Below are positions 18,145 through 26,352 of a stretch of DNA of 64,000 nucleotides, piece after piece. Position 1 is the first letter of the stretch. Each line of letters begins with the position of its first letter. The notes beneath the pieces were generated by a model. That model did not search any database. It saw only the letters and a list, made by a program, of their open reading frames with translations, and was not told the origin of the DNA. Source of the stretch: Luteibaculum sp964627445 (GTDB lineage: Bacteria > Bacteroidota > Bacteroidia > Flavobacteriales_D > Luteibaculaceae); NCBI GenBank assembly GCA_964627445.1, contig CAZVJF010000004.1, positions 1 through 64,000 on the forward strand, in the 5' to 3' direction. The translations under genes and the position numbers were made by a program.

Positions 18145-19452
18145 ATGTCATACAATCAATCCAACCAATACTTTACCGAAGCACAACAACTCTTTCCGGG
18201 CGGAGTAAATTCCCCGGTACGCGCCTTTAAATCTGTGGGGGGCACCCCGGTGTTTATAGAGCAAGGCGAAGGCGCCAAAGTACGTGATGTTGACGGCAAC
18301 GAGTACATAGACTTTTGCTGCTCTTGGGGGCCTCTAATTTTGGGACATGCACCCCAGCCTGTAATTTCTCAGGTTACTGAAGCTATTGCTAAAGGCACCT
18401 CTTTTGGAACGCCTACCGTTGCAGAAAATAAACTGGGAAAACTCATTCTAGATCACAATCCCTACGTAGAGCGTATACGCTTTGTAAGCTCGGGTACCGA
18501 AGCAGTAATGAGCGCGCTGCGTTTGGCACGCGGGTACACGGGGCGCAACAAAATTCTGAAATTTGAAGGCTGCTACCACGGTCACGTGGATAGTCTTATG
18601 GTAAATGCAGGAAGCGGTTTGGCAACTCTAGGTACAGCTTCCAGTAAAGGAATACCCACCAACGTTATCGAGGATACCATAGTGGTCCCTCTCGATGATA
18701 TTGACGCAGTAAAAGCGGCTTTTGAAAAGTACCCTGAAGAAATAGCGTGTGCTATTATTGAGCCCATACCCGCCAACAATGGTTTATTGAAACAGCGCAA
18801 AGAGTTTTTGGAAGAACTGAAAACGGTTTGTCATGAGCACTGTGCCCTATTATTTTTTGACGAGGTTATTTCGGGCTTCCGGGTTGGTTTTTCGGGTGCA
18901 GCGGGATACTACGACATCAAACCCGACATTGTCTCCTATGGTAAGATTATTGGAGGTGGCTTTCCCGTGGGTGCTTATGCAGGCTCCAAAAAGCTAATGG
19001 ATTACATAGCTCCTGTAGGCTCTGTATATCAAGCGGGTACCTTGTCTGGAAATCCGGTGGCAATGACGGCCGGCTACGCCCAGTTAAGCGAGTGCGCAAA
19101 ACCTGGATTTTACGAGGACCAAGAAAAACGCACCCAGTACTTTGTAAACGAAATTAACGCCTTTGCGAAGGAGGCCGGAATTTCCTTCCATCTTACCACG
19201 ATAGGATCCATTTTCTGGTGTGTGTTTGGAGATAAGGACATTCGCAAATCATCGGACATTGACACCGACAAAATGCCGACTTTCGCCAAGCTTTTCCATG
19301 CACTGCTCAACCAAGGAATTTACATGGGTCCTAGCGGATACGAAGTAGGATTTATCTCTAAGGCGCACACCCAAGAGGTGCTGGATGAAGCCCTTTCGCG
19401 ATTTAAAGCGGCACTAGGCGAAACTTTCGAAATAGCAGAGTACCAAGCCTAG
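18145..19452 (+). CDS. hemL: Glutamate-1-semialdehyde 2,1-aminomutase
   Basis: This 435-residue PLP enzyme makes 5-aminolevulinate from glutamate-1-semialdehyde in the C5 route to haem. Hallmarks are LFPGGVNSPVRAF at the N-terminus, EGCYHGHVDSLMVNAGSG, FDEVISGFRVG and the PLP lysine K267 in SYGKIIGGGFPVGAYAG. Length matches the family (about 430). Its 3' end overlaps the convergent UbiA-like gene by 39 bp. The window also has haem A synthase (ctaA), consistent with aerobic respiration. Confidence 0.96.
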   Translation: MSYNQSNQYFTEAQQLFPGGVNSPVRAFKSVGGTPVFIEQGEGAKVRDVDGNEYIDFCCSWGPLILGHAPQPVISQVTEAIAKGTSFGTPTVAENKLGKLILDHNPYVERIRFVSSGTEAVMSALRLARGYTGRNKILKFEGCYHGHVDSLMVNAGSGLATLGTASSKGIPTNVIEDTIVVPLDDIDAVKAAFEKYPEEIACAIIEPIPANNGLLKQRKEFLEELKTVCHEHCALLFFDEVISGFRVGFSGAAGYYDIKPDIVSYGKIIGGGFPVGAYAGSKKLMDYIAPVGSVYQAGTLSGNPVAMTAGYAQLSECAKPGFYEDQEKRTQYFVNEINAFAKEAGISFHLTTIGSIFWCVFGDKDIRKSSDIDTDKMPTFAKLFHALLNQGIYMGPSGYEVGFISKAHTQEVLDEALSRFKAALGETFEIAEYQA

Positions 19453-20241
19453 CAATAGGCTGGTGCTTTCTAATCCAAAGGTGAAGTACATTTCGGGGTC
19501 TGATTGTTTGGCTCGGAGCGCCAGAATTCCACTTACCGCGTATACTACTGCCAATACAGCAGATTGTTGAATTGAATACCAACCGTCTGCAAAATAGAGT
19601 ACCAAAAAAGTAAACGGTACGGCAAGCAGTATCGCCATAAGCATGCGTGTTTTAGCCAATCCCAGTAATATGGGCAGGTTTTTCTGCTTGGGTGCATCGC
19701 GCAATATATCGCGGATATCGAATGGAACGGTAATTAATGCTACAAAGGCAAATCGCTCCAAGATCTGCCAACCATAGCCGCTAGGTAAGTCATTCGCATT
19801 CGCTAAGGGAAAGCCCAAAGTTATAAGCGTCCAAACTGCAGTCACTATGGCTATTTTGGCCCACGGAGAATTGCGCAAGTTTTTCTTAGATCCCGGAAAA
19901 TATATGTAGAGCAGTGTAGCTACAAAACCCACCCCCGCCATCACGATATAGGGCAACCCTAGCAAAGAGGTAATACCTGCTGCAATTAAGCCAGAGAGAA
20001 TGGCAACAACCGTGTATACTTTTTTGTGGGATAAAATATGTTGATGCACCTCAGTGAGACCCGCACTTTTCCCTTTAAAAATGCGTTGAGCCAGGTACAC
20101 CGACCATGTACCGAAAAAGCAGAAGAGTGCAAGGGTTACCGGGTTTTCGGATTCAAAAAAAATTGCCGAGCCTAGGGTTAAAATCGCTGCGCACAATGCA
20201 ACATGCAAGCAGCTATGAATCCAGAATTTAAGTGCCTTCAT
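19414..20241 (-). CDS. UbiA-like membrane protein
   Basis: The 275-residue product has about eight hydrophobic segments arranged as in UbiA prenyltransferases. The second Asp-rich motif is present (DIRDILRD, near residue 175, equivalent to DxxDxxxD). The first NDxxDxxxD motif that binds prenyl diphosphate is absent; the corresponding loop reads GTWSVYLAQRIFKGK. It may therefore be a divergent or non-prenyltransferase member of the superfamily, a form seen in Bacteroidota. It lies 2 bp downstream of the exported-protein gene at 20244 on the same strand, and its last 39 bp overlap hemL on the other strand. Substrate unknown. Confidence 0.65.
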   Translation of the reverse strand: MKALKFWIHSCLHVALCAAILTLGSAIFFESENPVTLALFCFFGTWSVYLAQRIFKGKSAGLTEVHQHILSHKKVYTVVAILSGLIAAGITSLLGLPYIVMAGVGFVATLLYIYFPGSKKNLRNSPWAKIAIVTAVWTLITLGFPLANANDLPSGYGWQILERFAFVALITVPFDIRDILRDAPKQKNLPILLGLAKTRMLMAILLAVPFTFLVLYFADGWYSIQQSAVLAVVYAVSGILALRAKQSDPEMYFTFGLESTSLLLGLVLCYFESFA

Positions 20242-20243
20242 AC

Positions 20244-20864
20244 CTATTCTTGTGAGCCTGCGTATAATCCTACCGCAGTGCCCAGCAAGTTGGCAAAAAG
20301 AAATGGCATAAACCTACTTTGACGAATTTCTCTTTTGTAACCCCGTCTTTGATACGGGTGCTCAAAATTGCGCTTTTGCTTCCCACCAATGGGTATTTTG
20401 GTATACAGCCAGCTGCTTGCAAAAGCAGTTGGAAAAGCAATGAGCGAGCTACCGATGAAATAGCCCGATGCGAAACCAGTACCGAAGCCCGTGGCGTACG
20501 AAACCGTTTTATCAAAGTCTTCCTTTGCCCAGATGCGGCCCGTAATAAAGAGCTGCATATCTTCCACTGTAGGATCTTTTTCATCGGGTTTATACAGTAT
20601 GGTAACCGTACCCCGGTCGTTTACCTTAAAAACCTCCCAATAATCTAACTGCTGGTAGGAATTACGCCTTTTAAGTTGAAAACGCAAATTGGATTGAAAA
20701 ACCAATAAATCGGGGTCTTGAAAAGATAGGGAATCGGCATACAACAGACTGCCGTCCATCAGGGTAACTTTTACGGGTTTGTCCTTCCATTTTTTGGGTG
20801 TCTGCCCTTTAAGAGCCGGGCCAATACCCATGCACAGAGCCAACAATAAAATACTGTTGATCAT
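20244..20864 (-). CDS. Exported hypothetical protein with glycine-rich hydrophobic segments
   Basis: From the ATG at 20864 the product has 206 residues with a signal peptide (MINSILLLALCMGIGPALKGQ). A longer frame reaches 20951 but overlaps the gcvP start, so the shorter start is preferred. Residues about 25-110 look like a small beta domain (VKVTLMDGSLLYADSLSF, DYWEVFKVNDRGTVTILYKP). Then a glycine/alanine-rich membrane-like stretch (ATGFGTGFASGYFIGSS) follows, then a basic segment and a last hydrophobic helix (FLFANLLGTAVGLYAGSQE). I do not recognise a family. It is the upstream partner of the UbiA-like gene. Confidence 0.65.
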   Translation of the reverse strand: MINSILLLALCMGIGPALKGQTPKKWKDKPVKVTLMDGSLLYADSLSFQDPDLLVFQSNLRFQLKRRNSYQQLDYWEVFKVNDRGTVTILYKPDEKDPTVEDMQLFITGRIWAKEDFDKTVSYATGFGTGFASGYFIGSSLIAFPTAFASSWLYTKIPIGGKQKRNFEHPYQRRGYKREIRQSRFMPFLFANLLGTAVGLYAGSQE

Positions 20865-20914
20865 CCACGAAACATTCCATGTTAGCAAACCGTTAACCGT
20901 GTCCATGCAACACG

Positions 20915-20922
20915 TATATTTG
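20915..20922 (+). promoter_or_regulatory. Predicted -7 promoter element for gcvP
   Basis: TATATTTG matches the Bacteroidota -7 consensus TAnnTTTG and lies 27 bp before the gcvP ATG at 20950. A clean -33 TTTG is not seen at the ideal spacing. The 85-bp divergent region is too short and too unstructured for a glycine riboswitch. Confidence 0.55.
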
Positions 20923-20949
20923 CAGCCAATTTTCAGATCTAGCTTTTCC

Positions 20950-23817
20950 ATGTACAGAGAAAATTTTACCGCACGTCATATTGGTCCCAACGCAGACGAC
21001 CAACGCGAAATGCTTGCTAAAATAGGATATGATTCCTTAGAAGCGCTTATTGATGATGCAGTTCCACAAAGTATTCGATTAAAAGGTAAGCTTAACCTAC
21101 CAAAGGGACAGAGCGAATACGAGTATCTAAACGAACTTAAAAAGCTTGCGGCTAAAAATAAATACCACAAATCTTTTATAGGTATGGGGTATTACGGAAC
21201 CATTGTTCCTCCGGTAATCCAGCGAAATGTACTAGAAAATCCGGGATGGTATACGGCATACACCCCATATCAGGCAGAAATTTCGCAGGGTAGACTAGAG
21301 GCGCTGCTTAATTTCCAAACCATGGTAATGGATCTTACCGCTATGGAGCTTGCCAATGCCTCGCTGTTGGATGAAAGCACCGCAGCGGCAGAAGGTATGG
21401 GCATGTTGTTTGCAGCTCGTAGCCGCAAGCAAGCGAAAGCCAACACCAGTAAGTTTTTCGTAGACGAAAACGTTTTCCCACAAACGCTAGACGTTCTAAA
21501 AACAAGAGCTTACCCACTAGGCATTGAGCTGGTAGTAGGTGCTTGGAAAGATTTCACCCCAACCGAAGAATACTTTGGTACGCTACTCCAATACCCCAAC
21601 CAATATGGAGAAGTAGAAGATTATAAAACCTGGATTGCCCAGTGCAAAGAGCACGACATTAAAACCGTAGTAGCTACCGACCTCATGGCCTTGGCCTTGC
21701 TAACCCCTCCAGGAGAGTGGGGTGCTGATGTAGTGGTAGGAAGCGCGCAACGTTTTGGTGTTCCAATGGGTTATGGTGGACCACACGCTGCATTCTTTGC
21801 GACTCACGAAAGCTACAAACGCCTGTTACCAGGTAGAATAATCGGGGTTAGTGAAGATGCTTACGGAAACCGTGCTTTGCGGATGGCATTGCAAACGCGT
21901 GAGCAGCATATAAAAAGAGACAAGGCGACCTCCAATATTTGTACAGCACAAGCACTTTTAGCCACTATGGCTTCCATGTATGCGGTGTACCATGGACAAG
22001 AGGGTATTCGGAAAATAGCCGAGCTAATCCACGCTAAGGCAACTGCTGTAGTGAATACGCTGAAAGGGCTAGAGTTTACCGTTACCACTGAAAACTTCTT
22101 TGATACCGTTACTGTGCAATTGAGCACGGAGGAACAGTTACGCTTACGTGATTACTGCAATGCAGAGGAAATAAACATCTGGTACCACGAAAACGGAGTG
22201 AGCTTTGCAATTGATGAAGCTACCACGGTAAACGACATCAATAGTTTGGTTCGTGCATTCACGATGTTTTTTGCAGGAGATGTGAAAACTCTAGACCACA
22301 AAGATTTTGTCTTTACGAATAACCTACCTGCATTTGCAAAAAGAACCAGCTCTTACTTAACACATCCGGTTTTTAGCAAATACCACTCCGAGACGGAGAT
22401 GATGCGCTACCTAAAGCGCTTGGAAAACAAGGATATCTCCTTGACCAAAAGCATGATTCCTTTAGGATCTTGCACCATGAAATTGAATGCCGCAAGTGAG
22501 TTAATGCCCATTACGTGGCCAGAGTTTGCTCACATCCACCCATTTACACCACACGAACAAGTGGCTGGATATTTGGAGTTGTTGCAAACCTTGGAAGAAT
22601 GGTTGGCCGAAGTTACAGGATTCGATGCCGTTTCCCTTCAGCCCAATTCAGGTGCACAAGGAGAATTTGCCGGTCTTATGGTTATTAGAGCGTATCACCA
22701 TCACCGCGGAGACCACCATAGAAACGTGGTACTCATACCCTCTTCTGCACACGGCACTAATCCTGCAAGCGCAGTAATGGCAGGAATGAAAGTGGTTGTA
22801 GTGAAATGTGACGAACAAGGAAATATTGATATTGCCGACCTGAAGGAAAAAGCCGAAGCGCATAGCGAAAATTTATCGGCCCTTATGGTTACCTACCCAA
22901 GTACACACGGGGTATTTGAGGAAGGAATCCTAGAAATTACTCAGATCGTGCACGAGCACGGTGGCCAAGTGTACATGGACGGTGCCAATATGAATGCTCA
23001 GGTAGGATTAACCAACCCAGGCATTATTGGAGCAGATGTATGCCACTTAAACCTCCACAAAACTTTTGCCATACCTCACGGAGGTGGAGGCCCAGGAATG
23101 GGACCGATTGGTGTAGCCAAGCACCTAACGCCATTTCTACCAGGGCACTGTACGAACCTTAAAGACGAGGACACCAGCATACCCGCCATTTCGGGAGCTC
23201 CGTTTGGTAGCGCATTGATCCTTATTATTTCCTACGGCTATTTAAAAATGCTCGGGCAAGATGGATTGGAGGAAGCTACCAAGTACGCGATTCTTAATGC
23301 TAACTACATGAAGGCGCGTTTGGAAGAAAAATACCCCATTCTTTACCAAGGAGACAAGGGCCGAGTAGCACACGAAATGATCGCGGATTTACGCAGCTTT
23401 AAAGAGCGTGGCGGCATTGAAGCAGAAGATGTGGCAAAACGTCTTATCGATTATGGTTTCCACGCACCCACGCTCTCTTTCCCCGTTGCAGGCACGGTTA
23501 TGATTGAACCCACAGAAAGCGAATCCAAAGAAGAATTAGATCGCTTCTGCGATGCTATGCTTGCCATCCATCAAGAGATGGAGGAGGTTATCTTGGGAAT
23601 TCAAGATAGTAAAGACAATGTGCTAAAAAACGCTCCGCACACGATGGAGGATGTTTGTGGAGACGAATGGGATCATGGATACACCCGTCAAAAAGCGGCA
23701 TTTCCATTGCCATACCTACAGCAGAGCAAGTATTGGGCGCCAACAAAACGCGTAAACAACGCATTTGGAGATCGCAATTTAATTTGCAGCTGTCCACCCA
23801 TGGAAGAATACATGTAG
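20950..23817 (+). CDS. gcvP: Glycine dehydrogenase (decarboxylating), P-protein
   Basis: From the ATG at 20950 the product is 955 residues, the normal length of single-chain GcvP, the PLP subunit that decarboxylates glycine in the glycine cleavage system. The N-terminus FTARHIGPNADDQREML is typical. The PLP lysine lies in the segment HLNLHKTFAIPHGGGGPGMG near residue 700, and the SLQPNSGAQGE and HGTNPASA motifs are present. An in-frame extension to 20779 would overlap the divergent gene and is rejected. The gene is followed by a strong hairpin terminator at 23866-23911. gcvH and gcvT are not in the window. Confidence 0.97.
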   Translation: MYRENFTARHIGPNADDQREMLAKIGYDSLEALIDDAVPQSIRLKGKLNLPKGQSEYEYLNELKKLAAKNKYHKSFIGMGYYGTIVPPVIQRNVLENPGWYTAYTPYQAEISQGRLEALLNFQTMVMDLTAMELANASLLDESTAAAEGMGMLFAARSRKQAKANTSKFFVDENVFPQTLDVLKTRAYPLGIELVVGAWKDFTPTEEYFGTLLQYPNQYGEVEDYKTWIAQCKEHDIKTVVATDLMALALLTPPGEWGADVVVGSAQRFGVPMGYGGPHAAFFATHESYKRLLPGRIIGVSEDAYGNRALRMALQTREQHIKRDKATSNICTAQALLATMASMYAVYHGQEGIRKIAELIHAKATAVVNTLKGLEFTVTTENFFDTVTVQLSTEEQLRLRDYCNAEEINIWYHENGVSFAIDEATTVNDINSLVRAFTMFFAGDVKTLDHKDFVFTNNLPAFAKRTSSYLTHPVFSKYHSETEMMRYLKRLENKDISLTKSMIPLGSCTMKLNAASELMPITWPEFAHIHPFTPHEQVAGYLELLQTLEEWLAEVTGFDAVSLQPNSGAQGEFAGLMVIRAYHHHRGDHHRNVVLIPSSAHGTNPASAVMAGMKVVVVKCDEQGNIDIADLKEKAEAHSENLSALMVTYPSTHGVFEEGILEITQIVHEHGGQVYMDGANMNAQVGLTNPGIIGADVCHLNLHKTFAIPHGGGGPGMGPIGVAKHLTPFLPGHCTNLKDEDTSIPAISGAPFGSALILIISYGYLKMLGQDGLEEATKYAILNANYMKARLEEKYPILYQGDKGRVAHEMIADLRSFKERGGIEAEDVAKRLIDYGFHAPTLSFPVAGTVMIEPTESESKEELDRFCDAMLAIHQEMEEVILGIQDSKDNVLKNAPHTMEDVCGDEWDHGYTRQKAAFPLPYLQQSKYWAPTKRVNNAFGDRNLICSCPPMEEYM

Positions 23818-23864
23818 TAGAATAGCTGCTCCAAGCAGCTACTTTAAATGACCTAGATCAATTT

Positions 23865-23912
23865 TAAAGGCCACGATTTGTTAAAAATGACCTAACAGTC
23901 GTGGCCTTTTTA
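23865..23912 (+). terminator. Rho-independent terminator after gcvP
   Basis: The stem AAAGGCCACGA pairs with TCGTGGCCTTT across a loop of about 22 nt and is followed by TTTTTAG. A smaller inverted repeat (AGCTGCT/AGCAGCT) lies just before it at 23824-23840. Confidence 0.85.
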
Positions 23913-23998
23913 GTTCCTCTTAACGTCAAAATCCGTTAGTCGTCCAAGATTAAGGCACTTTTGGTAACACTAACTTAATGTGAGCCGATTGTTTCCTT

Positions 23999-24006
23999 TA
24001 CATTTG
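23999..24006 (+). promoter_or_regulatory. Predicted -7 promoter element for the first T9SS paralog
   Basis: TACATTTG is a perfect TAnnTTTG match, 31 bp upstream of the ATG at 24038 and after the gcvP terminator. The 220-bp gcvP-to-24038 gap holds this promoter and the terminator and nothing else I can name. Confidence 0.6.
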
Positions 24007-24037
24007 GCGCTCAACCAAAGACAACAAAAACAGAATT

Positions 24038-26221
24038 ATGAAAAAACTTTACTTAGCTGGTTTGGCTTTTTCAGTTGCTTTAGGTGCTATGGCACAGCAA
24101 GCAATTCAAAAAGAAGCTCCCCTAGCGCCAGCACGCTTAATGAGCGATCAAGAGTATTTACAAACCGAGCAGGGTAAGTTGGATGCCAAGTACTTACTCA
24201 ACAGAAACACCCCAGCTCAAAGAACAGGACTTAAAGCTCCTGGTGATATCATCGTTGAAGAAGACTTTGACGGAGGTTTTAACGGATGGTACCCAGATAC
24301 CATCAACCGTCCGGAAGCAGTAAACGCTGACTTTAAATTTGTTTGGGATACCGATTTTACAAGAGGTTCTCTAATGGGTGCTGCTGCATTCAACGCTCCT
24401 TCTGTAGACAACGGTTCAGCGTACTTCAACGCTAACTTTATCCGTGAGAACAACCCTGACATTACAGCCATTGAGTCTCCATGTTGGGCTGGTTTGGTTT
24501 CTCCTTCGTTTGACTTCTCGGAGCTAACACCAAACGATATCCCTAACACGGTTCTTTCTTTTTACAACGTGTATCGTCACTGTTGCAAGTTTGACTTAGT
24601 AATTGGGGTTGATATCTCTTTTGATGGTGGTACAACTTTCCCAGTTCAAAACAGACAAGTAGTACGTGCTAACGGTGGTCCCGGTGAGGATCGTAACATT
24701 GCTACTCCAGCAGATAACCAAAGCGTTATCAACATTGGAGCAGTTCTTGCGAATGCTGTAGCTAACGGTACTCCGTTGAACGATGTAGTTTTCCGTTTTG
24801 TTTGGGACTCTGAATTAGAAGATACCAACGGACAAACATCAACTGAGTACTACTGGGCTATTGATGATATCCTTGTACAGGTTTCTCCTTTAACTGACTT
24901 ATCTTTAACAGATGCGTACTACGGAGATACATTCTACACTTTTGACTACCGTCAGGTTCCTCAAGGGATGTTGAAAGGTTACCCGATGTCAGCTGCAGTT
25001 ATCAATAACGGTAGTGAAGCAAGTACCTTTACTTGTACGGTAGAGTTCACTAACGAAGAGCTTGGTGAAACATTGACCTACGATTCAGATCCTATAACTT
25101 TAGGAGCATTTAGCGATTCTACTTTTGTTTTTGAAACATTCACTGACTACGACCCTAATACCGATGACTACGTAGGTACATGGTCTATCCGTTACTGGAT
25201 TACTGCGGATGCAGGAAACCCTGATTTCTCTGTAGATGCTAAAGATACAATCAGCAACATCGTTGATATTTTTGTTACTGAAGCTACTTGGTCACATGCT
25301 AGACCTTGGACAGGCGGTGTATACGAATCTCAGCAAAAGTTTGATGATGGTACATACCCAGCTACTCCTTACCTAGCTCGCTACAACGTGCCTAGCAACG
25401 TGGATTCTATCGAAGTTTCTGGTGTATCTGTAGCTTACTACGATGATACTGAGGATGTAATTATTGGTCTTCCTAACCAAATCTCGTTAACTGTAGATTC
25501 TGGTGTAACCCCGGATTATAGCAACACGGCTACTCCTTACATCTACTTCAACGAAGACGAATTCGAGGAAGAAATCATCTTCCTAAATGAAGACAACCGT
25601 GCAAGAAGAATCACGCAAGGTGACGAGTCTGAGCCAGACATCATATTTGGTGACATCCTAGAGGTGGCTACCGGTAACGTTGGAAACTTTACTTTGAAAA
25701 AAGCGGTAAACCCTTCTGATGTATTGCTTTACTGGGTTAAGTCAGCTCCTTCTGAAGTAATTAACCTAGTGGCAGGTGGTGTAGAAGACGATAACGCATC
25801 ACTTTTCTTCGGACCTTTTGCTTCTGGAGGAGATCCAGCATGGTTTGCAGGTGGTGCACAAACTCCAGCTCCATTCCTTAACTTCACAGTTGATAAGGTT
25901 TGGATTGATGGTGTAAACCAACAAACTAGCGTTGAGGAGCAAGAGTTAGCTGCAAACCAAGGTTTTACCCTTGACCAAAACCAGCCTAACCCTTTCAACG
26001 GTAACACTACTATTGGATACAACTTGGTAGACAACAGCAACGTTGCGTTAACGGTTATCAACATCGCAGGTAAAACTGTAGTAGATTTCCCAGCAGAACA
26101 ACAAACTGCAGGTCGTCACAGCTACACCATTTCAGCTGATGAATTGAACAGCGGTATCTACTTCTACACACTAACTGTAGACGGTAAATCTGTTACTAAG
26201 AAAATGGTTGTGAACAAGTAG
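24038..26221 (+). CDS. T9SS type A-sorted secreted protein with choice-of-anchor-J-like domain
   Basis: This 727-residue protein starts with a signal peptide (MKKLYLAGLAFSVALGAMAQ). Residues about 75-290 resemble a choice-of-anchor J jelly-roll domain (EEDFDGGFNGWYPDT, FVWDTDFTRGSLMG, FRFVWDSE), containing an adjacent Cys pair in YRHCCKFDLVIGVDISFDGG. A long central region of unknown fold follows. The C-terminus is a complete type A sorting domain: NQPNPFNGNTTIGYNL, then VINIAGKTVVDF, then LNSGIYFYTLTVDGKSVTKK. It is predicted to be exported by Sec, then secreted or surface-attached by T9SS. The codons look strongly optimised (frequent GCT, GGT, AAC), suggesting high expression. A paralog follows directly. 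The biological role is unknown. Confidence 0.88.
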   Translation: MKKLYLAGLAFSVALGAMAQQAIQKEAPLAPARLMSDQEYLQTEQGKLDAKYLLNRNTPAQRTGLKAPGDIIVEEDFDGGFNGWYPDTINRPEAVNADFKFVWDTDFTRGSLMGAAAFNAPSVDNGSAYFNANFIRENNPDITAIESPCWAGLVSPSFDFSELTPNDIPNTVLSFYNVYRHCCKFDLVIGVDISFDGGTTFPVQNRQVVRANGGPGEDRNIATPADNQSVINIGAVLANAVANGTPLNDVVFRFVWDSELEDTNGQTSTEYYWAIDDILVQVSPLTDLSLTDAYYGDTFYTFDYRQVPQGMLKGYPMSAAVINNGSEASTFTCTVEFTNEELGETLTYDSDPITLGAFSDSTFVFETFTDYDPNTDDYVGTWSIRYWITADAGNPDFSVDAKDTISNIVDIFVTEATWSHARPWTGGVYESQQKFDDGTYPATPYLARYNVPSNVDSIEVSGVSVAYYDDTEDVIIGLPNQISLTVDSGVTPDYSNTATPYIYFNEDEFEEEIIFLNEDNRARRITQGDESEPDIIFGDILEVATGNVGNFTLKKAVNPSDVLLYWVKSAPSEVINLVAGGVEDDNASLFFGPFASGGDPAWFAGGAQTPAPFLNFTVDKVWIDGVNQQTSVEEQELAANQGFTLDQNQPNPFNGNTTIGYNLVDNSNVALTVINIAGKTVVDFPAEQQTAGRHSYTISADELNSGIYFYTLTVDGKSVTKKMVVNK

Positions 26222-26270
26222 TTCTAAACCTCAAACCATATTGCAAAACCCACGCCTAGGCGTGGGTTTT
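26063..26270 (+). repeat. Upstream copy of a near-identical 3' cassette (sorting-domain end plus terminator)
   Basis: About 205 bp covering the last roughly 50 codons, the stop codon and the terminator of this gene match 28335-28545 with only about 11 differences counted by eye. The 3' untranslated bases up to the hairpin are identical. The two genes diverge much more upstream of this segment. Confidence 0.85.
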
Positions 26271-26273
26271 TTT
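26245..26273 (+). terminator. Rho-independent terminator after the first T9SS paralog
   Basis: A perfect palindrome AAACCCACGCC/GGCGTGGGTTT centred on TA is followed by a run of T residues. It belongs to the duplicated 3' cassette. Confidence 0.9.
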
Positions 26274-26300
26274 ATGCGCTAGATTTTGACATCTACTAAA

Positions 26301-26329
26301 TTGATTTAAAAATTATATCGCTAACTTTA
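26301..26329 (+). promoter_or_regulatory. Possible promoter of the second T9SS paralog
   Basis: TTG at 26301-26303 is separated by 18 bp from TAACTTTA (26322-26329), one mismatch from TAnnTTTG. It lies 23 bp before the ATG at 26353 and after the preceding terminator, so the two paralogs may be transcribed separately. Confidence 0.45.
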
Positions 26330-26352
26330 GTACATAATATAATCCCTTAGCG

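Noticed and set aside
20865..20949. Glycine riboswitch before gcvP
   Set aside because: The gap is only 85 bp and no tandem aptamer-like structure or conserved core can be seen.
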